Shown here piece by piece: positions 25,086-32,794 of a DNA stretch of 64,000 bases (positions within the stretch are counted from its first letter, which is position 1; each line of letters begins with the position of its first letter). Source of the DNA: Aquamicrobium sp. LC103 (GTDB taxonomy: Bacteria; Pseudomonadota; Alphaproteobacteria; Rhizobiales; Rhizobiaceae); NCBI RefSeq assembly GCF_001014615.2, contig NZ_LBCQ02000015.1, positions 1 to 64,000 of the forward strand. The letters are read 5' to 3'. Made by a program: the position numbers and the translations under genes. The notes below the pieces were generated by a model. It saw only the letters and a program-made list of their open reading frames with translations. It had not been told where the DNA came from and ran no database searches.

Positions 25086-26279
25086 ATGGCATATCTGCGT
25101 AGCGAAGGCGAGCGGGCATGGGTGTTCGGCGAGGCCGACGATGTCCGCCTGGTACGCTCGACCCGCGTCGTGTGGGCGCTCGCCGCATTCTTCGGAGCGG
25201 CGTTGGCATGGGCGTTCTTCGCCGACCTCGACGAGGTTTCGACCGGCAGCGGACGCGTGGTACCGACGATGCGCGAGCAGGTGATCCAGTCACTGGAGGG
25301 CGGCATACTGGCAAAGCTCCATGTGCGCCAGGACGACGTCGTGCAGCCGGGACAGGTGCTGGCGCAACTCGACCCAACCAGGACCGAGTCCAATGTCGAG
25401 GAAAGCGCGGCCAGATATCGCGCGGCACTCGCCAGTTCGGCGCGCCTTCAAGCGGAGGTCAATCAGCTTCCGCTGGGCTTTCCCCGCGAGCTGGACAATT
25501 ATCCGGAGTTGAAGGCCGCAGAGACCGAACTCTACGACGCGCGCCGGCGGAGCCTCGACGAATCGCTGCGCTGGATACGCGAATCGATCGAACTGGTGCG
25601 CAGCGAACTCGCCATCAGTGAATCGCTGACCGCCGTGGGCGCGGCCAGCAATGTCGAGGTGCTTCGCCTGAAGCGGCAACTGGTCGAATTGGAGCTGAAG
25701 CAGGTCGACGTCAGGTCACAATATGTCGTGCACGCGCGCGAGGAGCTGGCGAAGGCGAACGCGGAAGTGGAAGCGCTCTCCTCGGTGGTCAAAGGCCGTG
25801 CGGATTCCCTTTCGCGCCTGACTTTTCGCTCGCCCGTGCGCGGCATCGTCAAGAATATCGAGGTATCCACCGTCAACGGCGTGATCCCACCCAATGGCAA
25901 GCTGATGGACATCGTCCCGCTCGACGACCAACTCCTGATCGAGGCCCGTGTTTCGCCCCGCGACATCGCCTTCATCCATCCCGATCAGCGCGCCAGCGTG
26001 AAGATCACCGCCTATGACTATGCGATCTATGGCGGGCTGGAAGGTAAGGTGACGTCGATCTCTCCCGATACGATCCAGGACGAGATCAAGCCGGACGTCT
26101 ACTACTACCGTGTCTTCATCCAGACGGAATCCGACGCGCTGGAGAACAAGGCGGGACGGCGTTTCCCGATCGTACCGGGCATGATCGCGACCGTCGACAT
26201 CCACACCGGCAGCAAGACCGTGTTCGAATATCTGGTGAAACCCCTGAACCGCGCGCGTGAAGCGCTACGGGAGCGGTGA
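25086..26279 (+). CDS. bapD: HlyD-family membrane-fusion (periplasmic adaptor) protein of the type I system
   Basis: 397 residues. A short cytoplasmic N-terminus is followed by one membrane helix (VVWALAAFFGAALAWAFFA), a lipoyl half (VIQSLEGGILAKLHVRQDD), a coiled-coil hairpin (about 105-240), the second lipoyl half (RSPVRGIVKNIEVSTVNG) and the HlyD C-terminal beta-barrel with GRRFPIVPGMIATVDI. The ATG at 25086 has GGAGAGG 8 bases upstream. An in-frame GTG at 25068 is less likely. Completes the TolC-ABC-MFP exporter. Confidence 0.92.
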   Translation: MAYLRSEGERAWVFGEADDVRLVRSTRVVWALAAFFGAALAWAFFADLDEVSTGSGRVVPTMREQVIQSLEGGILAKLHVRQDDVVQPGQVLAQLDPTRTESNVEESAARYRAALASSARLQAEVNQLPLGFPRELDNYPELKAAETELYDARRRSLDESLRWIRESIELVRSELAISESLTAVGAASNVEVLRLKRQLVELELKQVDVRSQYVVHAREELAKANAEVEALSSVVKGRADSLSRLTFRSPVRGIVKNIEVSTVNGVIPPNGKLMDIVPLDDQLLIEARVSPRDIAFIHPDQRASVKITAYDYAIYGGLEGKVTSISPDTIQDEIKPDVYYYRVFIQTESDALENKAGRRFPIVPGMIATVDIHTGSKTVFEYLVKPLNRAREALRER

Positions 26280-26298
26280 GAAGGAGAACGTCCTTTCG

Positions 26299-27321
26299 AT
26301 GCTGAGGCTTTTGAGGTGGTTCCTCGTCTGGCTCGCGATTCCGGGCGCATCCCACGGCGCGTCCGAGGACGATCCCCGGCTCGGCCCGTTTGAGAAGCCT
26401 CGCCCGAGAGAACTCGTCACCGTGCGCGGCCAACAGACTTTCAACGCCTATGAAGCATTGTACGGCTCCTTCAGCTCACGCGCCCAATGCGCCGAGGTCC
26501 CGAACGCGCTTTGGATTGAAGTCGACGGCAAGGGCGACTGCATCAGGTTTTATGCCGAGGGCCTGAACGATGACCGGAATGCGGAGGTTCTCGTCTATTT
26601 CGGCGGCGATGTCATCCTGCGCACGTCCAAGGGTGTGCGGCTGGTCTCGCCCGGCTATTTCAGGCAATCGCCGGACGGTATCCATACCGACATGGCGCAA
26701 TGGTCGAGGCAGGCGCGCATGCCCGCGATCTATCTGGCGCGTCCGGGCACCCATGGCTCGTCGGGCGACCACAATCAGCGCCGCTATCGGCGCGAAGTGG
26801 CGCTGATGGACCAGGCGCTGGAGATGATCAAAAGCCGCTATGGCATTTCCTCCTTCATACTCACGGGCCAGTCCGGCGGTGGCCATATGGTCGCGTCGCT
26901 ATTGAACAGGCGCTCGGACATCACGGCCGCGGTGATCTCTTCCGGCCTCGTCTCGGTGAAACGGGTGATGAACTATTGGGACAGGCGGCGGACGATTCCC
27001 GGCTGGCTTCTCTACGACGCCAGCGAGTTCTACGACCCGGCCGACGAAGTCAGTAAAATCCGTAGCGCGCCCGCGCCCGGGATCTATGTGATCTCCGATC
27101 CGGAGGATCACGTCGTTCCCTTCCTGAGTCAGCTACACTATGTCCGACGGTTGCGCAGGGCCGGCTTCGAGCCCCAGCACATCTACGCGCATGCGACGGA
27201 CAGGAAGCGGCATGCCCTCGCCCGCCATGCCCGCCTCGCAGCGGCATTGATCGCGCGCGGCGAGGACATGAAGTCCATCAGGCGAGCGCTGGACGAACTC
27301 GACCTTGAAGGAATGGAATGA
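26299..27321 (+). CDS. Predicted secreted alpha/beta hydrolase linked to the adhesin exporter
   Basis: 340 residues with a likely Sec signal (MLRLLRWFLVWLAIPGASHG). Esterase-type nucleophile elbow TGQSGGGHM (Ser of GQSGG), an acidic residue in ISDPEDHVVP and a C-terminal His in HATDRKRHAL give a plausible Ser-Asp-His triad. Two Cys (SRAQCAE; GDCIRF) could form a disulfide. The gene begins 19 bases after the HlyD-family stop (AAGGAG at 26280-26286) and is thus probably co-transcribed with the exporter, which is unusual. It could modify cell-surface or matrix polymer, or de-esterify surface-bound material. The substrate is unknown. Confidence 0.78.
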   Translation: MLRLLRWFLVWLAIPGASHGASEDDPRLGPFEKPRPRELVTVRGQQTFNAYEALYGSFSSRAQCAEVPNALWIEVDGKGDCIRFYAEGLNDDRNAEVLVYFGGDVILRTSKGVRLVSPGYFRQSPDGIHTDMAQWSRQARMPAIYLARPGTHGSSGDHNQRRYRREVALMDQALEMIKSRYGISSFILTGQSGGGHMVASLLNRRSDITAAVISSGLVSVKRVMNYWDRRRTIPGWLLYDASEFYDPADEVSKIRSAPAPGIYVISDPEDHVVPFLSQLHYVRRLRRAGFEPQHIYAHATDRKRHALARHARLAAALIARGEDMKSIRRALDELDLEGME

Positions 27322-27343
27322 CTTTCGACTGCCTGATCGGCAT

Positions 27344-30300
27344 TCAGGAGGCGTAAGCGTCCATCAGCGTGCGAACGGCTTCGTCGCGCTCGGCCTTGGT
27401 TGCCGCGCCGAGAATGACGGCGACCCATCGCCGCTCACCCCGCAGGGCGGAGAAGACGACATTGTTGCCGTGCCCGGCAAGCGTACCGGTCTTCAACCCG
27501 TCGGCGCCGTCCACCTGCGACAGCAGCCTGTTCGTGTTCGGGTACTGCTTGCCCTTCCATTCGAAGACACGCTGCGCGCACAGCCTGGACACGTGCGGCT
27601 GATGGCCGATCACGTGCCGCGCGAGCGCAAGCACGTCCTTCGCTGTCGACCATTGCCGCCGACCCAGCCCGCTTGGCGTGGCAAAACGTGTATTCTCCAG
27701 ACCCAGCTCCGCCGCCCGTGCGTTGAGTGCGGCTGTGAAATTCTCGATGGAGCCGCTGTGCCATTCCGCGAGCGCGTTGGCGGCCTCGTTGGAGCTAACG
27801 ATGGCGGCGGCGTGCATCAGCGTATCGATCCCGACGCGCTCGCCAGCCTCAAATCCCCACCAACTGTTCACGTTCGCTGCCCTGGGCGAAACCTCGATCA
27901 TCGTCTCGCGCGAAATGCCAAGGGCCCGCAACCTCTCCTCGACCAGGCACAAGGTCACCAATTTGGTTATCGAAGCCGGCGCGCGCGCCTCGTCTTCGCG
28001 CTGCGCGAAGACCACCCTGCCCTCCTTGCCGTCATAGAGCAAGCCGCTCAGGCCTTCCGGCCGTCGCATGCGACGGCCAGGTGCGCCAACGGTCGGAATT
28101 GGCGCGGATAGCCCCGTCGCCCTTTCCTTCATCCATGCCACGACCCGGTGGATGCCGGTGCTGTTCGAGCCTTTGAGCAGCACCACGTCGTCGTCGGCCA
28201 ACTCCTCGCGCAGCGCAGACTTCAGTTCGTTGAGCGAGCTTGCGTGGCGACCACGGCGAGCAGGCGGCAGCCTCTCCCAGAAGCCGGCATAGAGTTCACC
28301 CATTACATAAACGCGGTCGATCGCCTGGCTTTCGACCAGTGGCGCCAGCTCCGTATGGAGAGATTGCGCCCCGGGGCCAAGTTCCGCCATTTCACCCAGG
28401 ACCGCGACCCGCCGCCGGGTATCTCCCTTGTCGCCAAGATGCTCGATGGCCGCCCGCATGGAGCCTGGATTGGCATTATAGGCATGGTCGATGACGGTCA
28501 GGCGCAGCCCGTCCATCATCAGATCGAACTCCTGGCCGCGCCCGGATATGGCGGCGAAGTCCTCGATCCGCTTCAACGCCGGCTCCAAGGGGTAGCCGAG
28601 CGCGGCAACGGCGGCGAGTACGGCAAGACTGTTGAGCGCCATATGCGAGCCGGCCGCTCCAAGCCGGTAGATGATCTCCCGTCCAAGCGCACGGGCGATC
28701 ACACGTTGCTCGACCGCGTCGTAGCCGAGGAGCTGGAAATCGCTCTGCGGCGCGGTGCCATAGTGGACGATCCTGAGGCCCCTCGCCTCGGCCGCACCAC
28801 GGACGATGCCCCATTCCAGCATGTCGCGGTTGAGAACGGCCACGCTTCCCGGCGACATGCCGAGGAAGATCATGCTCTTGGTGCGGGCAATGTCCTCTAT
28901 CGTGCTGCTTTCTCCCAGATGAGCCGGCTGGATATTGGTGAAGATGGCGATATGCGGGCGCGCGATGAGCGCGCTTTTTTTCATTTTCCCGATTGCCACC
29001 TCCAGCACCACATGCGGCATGCTCCAGCCGATCGAGGCAAGATTCCAACTCACGCCATGCGGCAGGTTCGCATTGTGCGCGCTCTTCGCGGACTGGCCGT
29101 AAGGCTGGAGCGCATCGGCCAACATAGCCACAGCCGTGGTCTTACCGGCGCTTCCCGTGACCGCAAGCACCTTGCCCGTCATCCGTGTGCGCGCATATTC
29201 GCCCATTGCGAGGATAGCGTCGCCCGGGTCGGCGACATGCAGCACCGGCAGGCCGGGAAAATTCTCGCGCGCGCTCACGTCGCTGGTTATCACGCCGGCC
29301 GGAGGCGGCTGCATCCGCCGGATCGCGCCGACAGACACCCCCTTTTCTTCCTCGCCGCTTCGAGCGGCCACCAGATTTCCCGGCTCCATGGCCGGTGCAT
29401 AGATGCACAGGCCACTGGCCGACCAGCCGGGCGGTGGTTCTGTCAGCCATGTGCCTCGTGTCGCCTGCTCGATGTCGGCGGCGTTCCAGTCCGGCGTAGC
29501 CTCGACCCTGGCATGTAGTTGATCCCGCGTCCGCGTCGGCTCAGGGAAATCGGCGGCGGGTTCCAGTCGGTCTCTCCCAGACTTGAGATATTTCAGATAA
29601 GCCACGAAGCCCGACAGGTAGTGCTCGACGTCGTCGATGCGGATCCGGAAGGCATGGTGGCGGATGAAGAAGCTACCGGCGATCTTGCCCGGATTGGCGA
29701 AATACATCGCAAGCTCCGGCCAGAAATGACCATTGAGCAGATAGTGCGCCCGCGCATGCAGCGCGCGATGGAATTTGCCAAGATCGACCTTGTCGAGCAG
29801 ATGGTGAAGATCGGGCTCAGCTCGCAGGCGGCTGACCATCTGCTCGGCAGCCATCATCAGTTCGAGGAGTGTCGGGAACGTCGTTATGCGTTCGATAACG
29901 AAGTCCAGATAATCGACGAAGTTGCGGATTCCGAAATCGTAATAGGCTTCGAGCGGCCTGTAGCGCGTCAGTTCATTCACGCAGTAGCCGAGCCAATGGT
30001 CGTGCGCCTGCCAATGCTTGGCGGCAATGAAATGGCTGAACGCCTTTTCCACTGCATCCAGCCACCGCGCATCGCGCGTAAGGCCGTAGAGGCGCATCAG
30101 CCCGAAGGCGGCCTCGCCATCGTAATAGATGATACGGAACTCCTCCTTGACCGATAAGGAAGGATAGTTGAGCACGTGGCTGAACTTGCCGCTGTCCGGA
30201 TCCTGCATATGCAGGATCCCTGTCGCAAGCCGCTCAAGCAGCTCGAGATGGTCGCTTCTTCCGGTCAGCTCGCTGTACCTGACGAGCGCCAGCAGGCAAA

Positions 30301-31258
30301 CGGCGTTGCCGCCCAGTTTGATTTCGCCATTCTCCTCGACGAGAAACGCGGCCCCAACGCCGGATGGAAGCTCGACCTGCCTGATGAGCTCGTGCGTGAG
30401 ATAGTGAAGCGCCTTGTCGATCGCCGCCTTGAGCGCGTCGTCGCGCGTCACCTCCCACGCCTCGATCATCGCATAGAGCGAGCTCGCGTGCCGCAGGCAG
30501 TTGTAGGTGTCGATCCTGCGGTCGAAGCAGGGATGCCAGCCATAGTGGAAACGCCCGCTCGGCCGCACCTGGCTCGCCAGATACCTGCTTCCGCCCGCAA
30601 CCAGTTCCTCGACATGTTCGGGCTCGAGCCGCTCGATGATGCGCCGACCCGCATTCAGACCCGCACCGGGGAGGAGGTAGACCTCGCAAGTCCCCGCGCT
30701 CGCGAAGGCGCCGCGCGCCGAGAACAGCTGCACCTCGCCATCGTCCGAGAAATCGACATCGGACAGCTTGTGGCGGATGCCTGCGTAGCGAGCGAAATTC
30801 TTCGTGTTCAGGACCGCATGCGCGACCGTCGTGCCGCCATAGAGCATCGCATTGGCGTTCAGCTCGGTCTCAAGGAAGGCATGCTTGAAACCAGCATCCA
30901 GCGACAGGCCGCAGCGGAAATAGTTGCGTTTGGTCCGTTCAAGATGCTGGCGTAGTGTTTTCCACGTCAGCGTCCTTGCGGTCTCGACCCAATCCACGCG
31001 CAGCCATTCCACCGTCATCCTCGCGGCGGCAGCGGCTTTCTCGGCACGCCCGACGCCGATCTTCCAGGCATCCGCGAAGGTTGTTGCCGTGGCAGTGACG
31101 ACCGCGGCCCTGCTTTGCCCATCGCTCAACGAGAAGAAGAGGACGAATGCCGGCCACGGGTCTGCCAGCGGTTTGACCTGCTGCTCGATCTGGGGGCGCA
31201 GTCGCGCAAGCAGAACGGGGAGGCTTGCAACTTTCAAATGTAAAGCATCCATGTCCAT
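27344..31258 (-). CDS. Three-module fusion: toroid-like domain, MurF-like ligase, S11 D-Ala-D-Ala carboxypeptidase
   Basis: About 1304 residues in one uninterrupted frame. Residues 1-200: unrecognised. About 215-565: helical repeats suggestive of an (alpha/alpha)6 toroid (IDTYNCLRHASSLYAM; DGEAAFGLMRLYGLTRDARW). About 655-1050: Mur-ligase fold most like MurF, with P-loop VTGSAGKTT (702-708), IFTNIQPAHLGE, DHAYNANPGSM, GEMAELG and LLKGSNS. About 1060-1304: S11 carboxypeptidase with SITK (Ser1096, Lys1099), SSN (1155-1157) and KTG (1256-1258). No signal peptide or membrane helix is seen, so the carboxypeptidase should be cytoplasmic, unlike PBP5/DacA. The start is uncertain: ATG 31258, with ATG 31252 and TTG 31339 as alternatives. 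The gene is convergent with the hydrolase at 26299. The likely role is ATP-dependent peptide/amide ligation on a carrier coupled to D-residue trimming; the product is unknown. Confidence 0.85.
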   Translation of the reverse strand: MDMDALHLKVASLPVLLARLRPQIEQQVKPLADPWPAFVLFFSLSDGQSRAAVVTATATTFADAWKIGVGRAEKAAAAARMTVEWLRVDWVETARTLTWKTLRQHLERTKRNYFRCGLSLDAGFKHAFLETELNANAMLYGGTTVAHAVLNTKNFARYAGIRHKLSDVDFSDDGEVQLFSARGAFASAGTCEVYLLPGAGLNAGRRIIERLEPEHVEELVAGGSRYLASQVRPSGRFHYGWHPCFDRRIDTYNCLRHASSLYAMIEAWEVTRDDALKAAIDKALHYLTHELIRQVELPSGVGAAFLVEENGEIKLGGNAVCLLALVRYSELTGRSDHLELLERLATGILHMQDPDSGKFSHVLNYPSLSVKEEFRIIYYDGEAAFGLMRLYGLTRDARWLDAVEKAFSHFIAAKHWQAHDHWLGYCVNELTRYRPLEAYYDFGIRNFVDYLDFVIERITTFPTLLELMMAAEQMVSRLRAEPDLHHLLDKVDLGKFHRALHARAHYLLNGHFWPELAMYFANPGKIAGSFFIRHHAFRIRIDDVEHYLSGFVAYLKYLKSGRDRLEPAADFPEPTRTRDQLHARVEATPDWNAADIEQATRGTWLTEPPPGWSASGLCIYAPAMEPGNLVAARSGEEEKGVSVGAIRRMQPPPAGVITSDVSARENFPGLPVLHVADPGDAILAMGEYARTRMTGKVLAVTGSAGKTTAVAMLADALQPYGQSAKSAHNANLPHGVSWNLASIGWSMPHVVLEVAIGKMKKSALIARPHIAIFTNIQPAHLGESSTIEDIARTKSMIFLGMSPGSVAVLNRDMLEWGIVRGAAEARGLRIVHYGTAPQSDFQLLGYDAVEQRVIARALGREIIYRLGAAGSHMALNSLAVLAAVAALGYPLEPALKRIEDFAAISGRGQEFDLMMDGLRLTVIDHAYNANPGSMRAAIEHLGDKGDTRRRVAVLGEMAELGPGAQSLHTELAPLVESQAIDRVYVMGELYAGFWERLPPARRGRHASSLNELKSALREELADDDVVLLKGSNSTGIHRVVAWMKERATGLSAPIPTVGAPGRRMRRPEGLSGLLYDGKEGRVVFAQREDEARAPASITKLVTLCLVEERLRALGISRETMIEVSPRAANVNSWWGFEAGERVGIDTLMHAAAIVSSNEAANALAEWHSGSIENFTAALNARAAELGLENTRFATPSGLGRRQWSTAKDVLALARHVIGHQPHVSRLCAQRVFEWKGKQYPNTNRLLSQVDGADGLKTGTLAGHGNNVVFSALRGERRWVAVILGAATKAERDEAVRTLMDAYAS

Positions 31259-31949
31259 GCACGTTTTGGCAGCATCGCCAGTAGGTGCCAAAAATTCAAC
31301 AAAATAATCGCCACAACGTAAACTTTGTCCACGGACCAAGGCCTTGGTTTGGTTGATTGATTCAATGTTTACTCAATTCGATTCCACGACAGCCGCAAGC
31401 CGCCGTGCGGTCTGTCCATGCTTCTATCCCGGATCGACTGAGGAGATTCACAATTGCGCCGGCCTCCGCGCCTTGTCTCGTCGGTGGCGGGATTACGTTT
31501 CGCCAATGACGAGGGCGCATGAAACTGCTATATTTTATACCGAAGCGTGAGCGGGTCGCCGAAACGACCGCCGTGCCACGCGTTTCACAGCCGAGGCCGT
31601 CCGGGGAGCGGGTCGCCAGTGCGCAGACGGCTCGATCCTGCCGGACAGTCCATGGAAGAATACCGCAAATGCTTGATGCCAGGGCACCGCGACCGGCTGC
31701 TTGCCCTTGAAGTTTCCCCCGTTCCAGAGAACCAGGATCATCATCGAGAACCCGTCAAGGCACTTCCAGCTGTCCAGGCCATACCCGGCGCGCCGAACGC
31801 CAGCGCCGGATTCATGATAGTTCGCAAGGCCGTTACAACCATGGCGCAGCATCCGCCGCCATCCGCGCCTCCTGGCGTTTGCTTCTTCGGGCCGATCCGA
31901 CCCGAACATTCATATCGATCGATAATTCAAGACCCTCCATGTCGCGACA
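31259..31949. other. Intergenic region between the fusion gene and the CxxC protein gene
   Basis: About 690 bases with only motif-free open frames. Contains the 14-bp palindrome at 31335-31348 and an AT-richer segment just right of it (about 31349-31385) that could be the leftward promoter. Nothing else recognised. Confidence 0.4.
31335..31348. promoter_or_regulatory. 14-bp perfect palindrome upstream of the fusion gene
   Basis: ACCAAGGCCTTGGT reads identically on both strands and lies 77-90 bases before the preferred ATG of the ligase-carboxypeptidase fusion gene. It may be a repressor operator for that gene. It would overlap the alternative TTG start, which is one reason to prefer the ATG. 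Confidence 0.4.
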
Positions 31950-32603
31950 ATGAGCAACCCTAACGACGAGTATGATCGCTTCCTCTCAGGGCTTGGGGGG
32001 GATTGCGTTCTTTGTGGTTCGAAGAAAGCCTTCGCCTGGCTGGACAAGGACGAGATCGACGCAGGCTATGAATCCCGTCACGAGACCACGCATTTCATCT
32101 GGCTCGGCGAAGACACGGGTGACCGCCCGCAGGGCTTCGTCTGTGACGCATGCATAGACCGGCTGGTTTTGGATGAACGGATCGAAGCCTATTACAGCGA
32201 TCTCAATGGCCCCCTCGCCGACATTTCGAACAAAGCGGCCCTGAAGGCCCATGAACTTGGAGCCCAGCGCATGCGAGCGCTCCTCGCCCTGCCCTTCGAT
32301 GCGTCGGGCCTGGTTTCACCGGAAGCTTTCGCAGCACTGCCGCCGGCACTGCGCTGCTATGGTGGAAACGAGCCCGCTCCAATCTGGAACATCATCCTCG
32401 ACTTCGTAGGCTACACGGCCTCCCGGGACGATCCCGAGGGTTCAGGTCGCCAGCACGCCCTGGCCAGGGCTGCGATCGGAATGCTGCGAGGCGTGGAATT
32501 CACCGAAGCCGCGAAAACATGGGTTTCCGAGCGATCGAAACAGCTCCGGAGCCGGAACGGCACGCAAACACCGCCGGGCGATGAACCGGAGCCCGAATGG
32601 TAA
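31950..32603 (+). CDS. Hypothetical protein with two CxxC motifs (possible zinc-binding)
   Basis: 217 residues, no family recognised. Cysteine pairs CVLC (about 20-23) and CDAC (about 65-68) are spaced like a zinc ribbon or treble clef, with a conserved-looking ETTHFIWLGEDTGDR between them. The rest is Ala-rich helical sequence with a hydrophilic Arg/Pro tail (GTQTPPGDEPEPEW). No signal peptide or membrane segment. No clear Shine-Dalgarno sequence at the ATG (the sequence upstream reads GTCGCGACA). Stands alone between two leftward loci; role unknown. Confidence 0.6.
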   Translation: MSNPNDEYDRFLSGLGGDCVLCGSKKAFAWLDKDEIDAGYESRHETTHFIWLGEDTGDRPQGFVCDACIDRLVLDERIEAYYSDLNGPLADISNKAALKAHELGAQRMRALLALPFDASGLVSPEAFAALPPALRCYGGNEPAPIWNIILDFVGYTASRDDPEGSGRQHALARAAIGMLRGVEFTEAAKTWVSERSKQLRSRNGTQTPPGDEPEPEW

Positions 32604-32606
32604 GCC

Positions 32607-32624
32607 CGAGGGTCCCCACCCTCG
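32607..32624. terminator. Hairpin after the CxxC protein gene
   Basis: CGAGGGT-CCCC-ACCCTCG, a 7-bp stem starting four bases after the stop codon. There is no T-run, so it is a candidate weak or bidirectional terminator for this gene. Confidence 0.4.
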
Positions 32625-32794
32625 CTCGATCTCATATCACCGCCGGTAAAAGCAATCTGCTGTGCCGCCGGCGATGCGCAAATCGGAAATGTGCGCGACG
32701 AACATTCATCGACCGTCTGGCGACGGCCGCCTCCTTGTGCGCGCTGGACGACAAGGGACGTTGAGATTGTCGGGCGCCCATCCCGGCCTCTCGA

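Noticed and set aside
28148-29518. 456-codon plus-strand frame opposite the MurF/S11 fusion
   Set aside because: Antisense shadow: His/Arg-rich composition without motifs, whereas the minus strand carries all ligase and carboxypeptidase motifs.
27344-31258. Interpretation as an ordinary murF followed by dacA
   Set aside because: No stop codon or start signal occurs between the domains, the S11 part has no signal peptide, and a large N-terminal module absent from murF precedes it.
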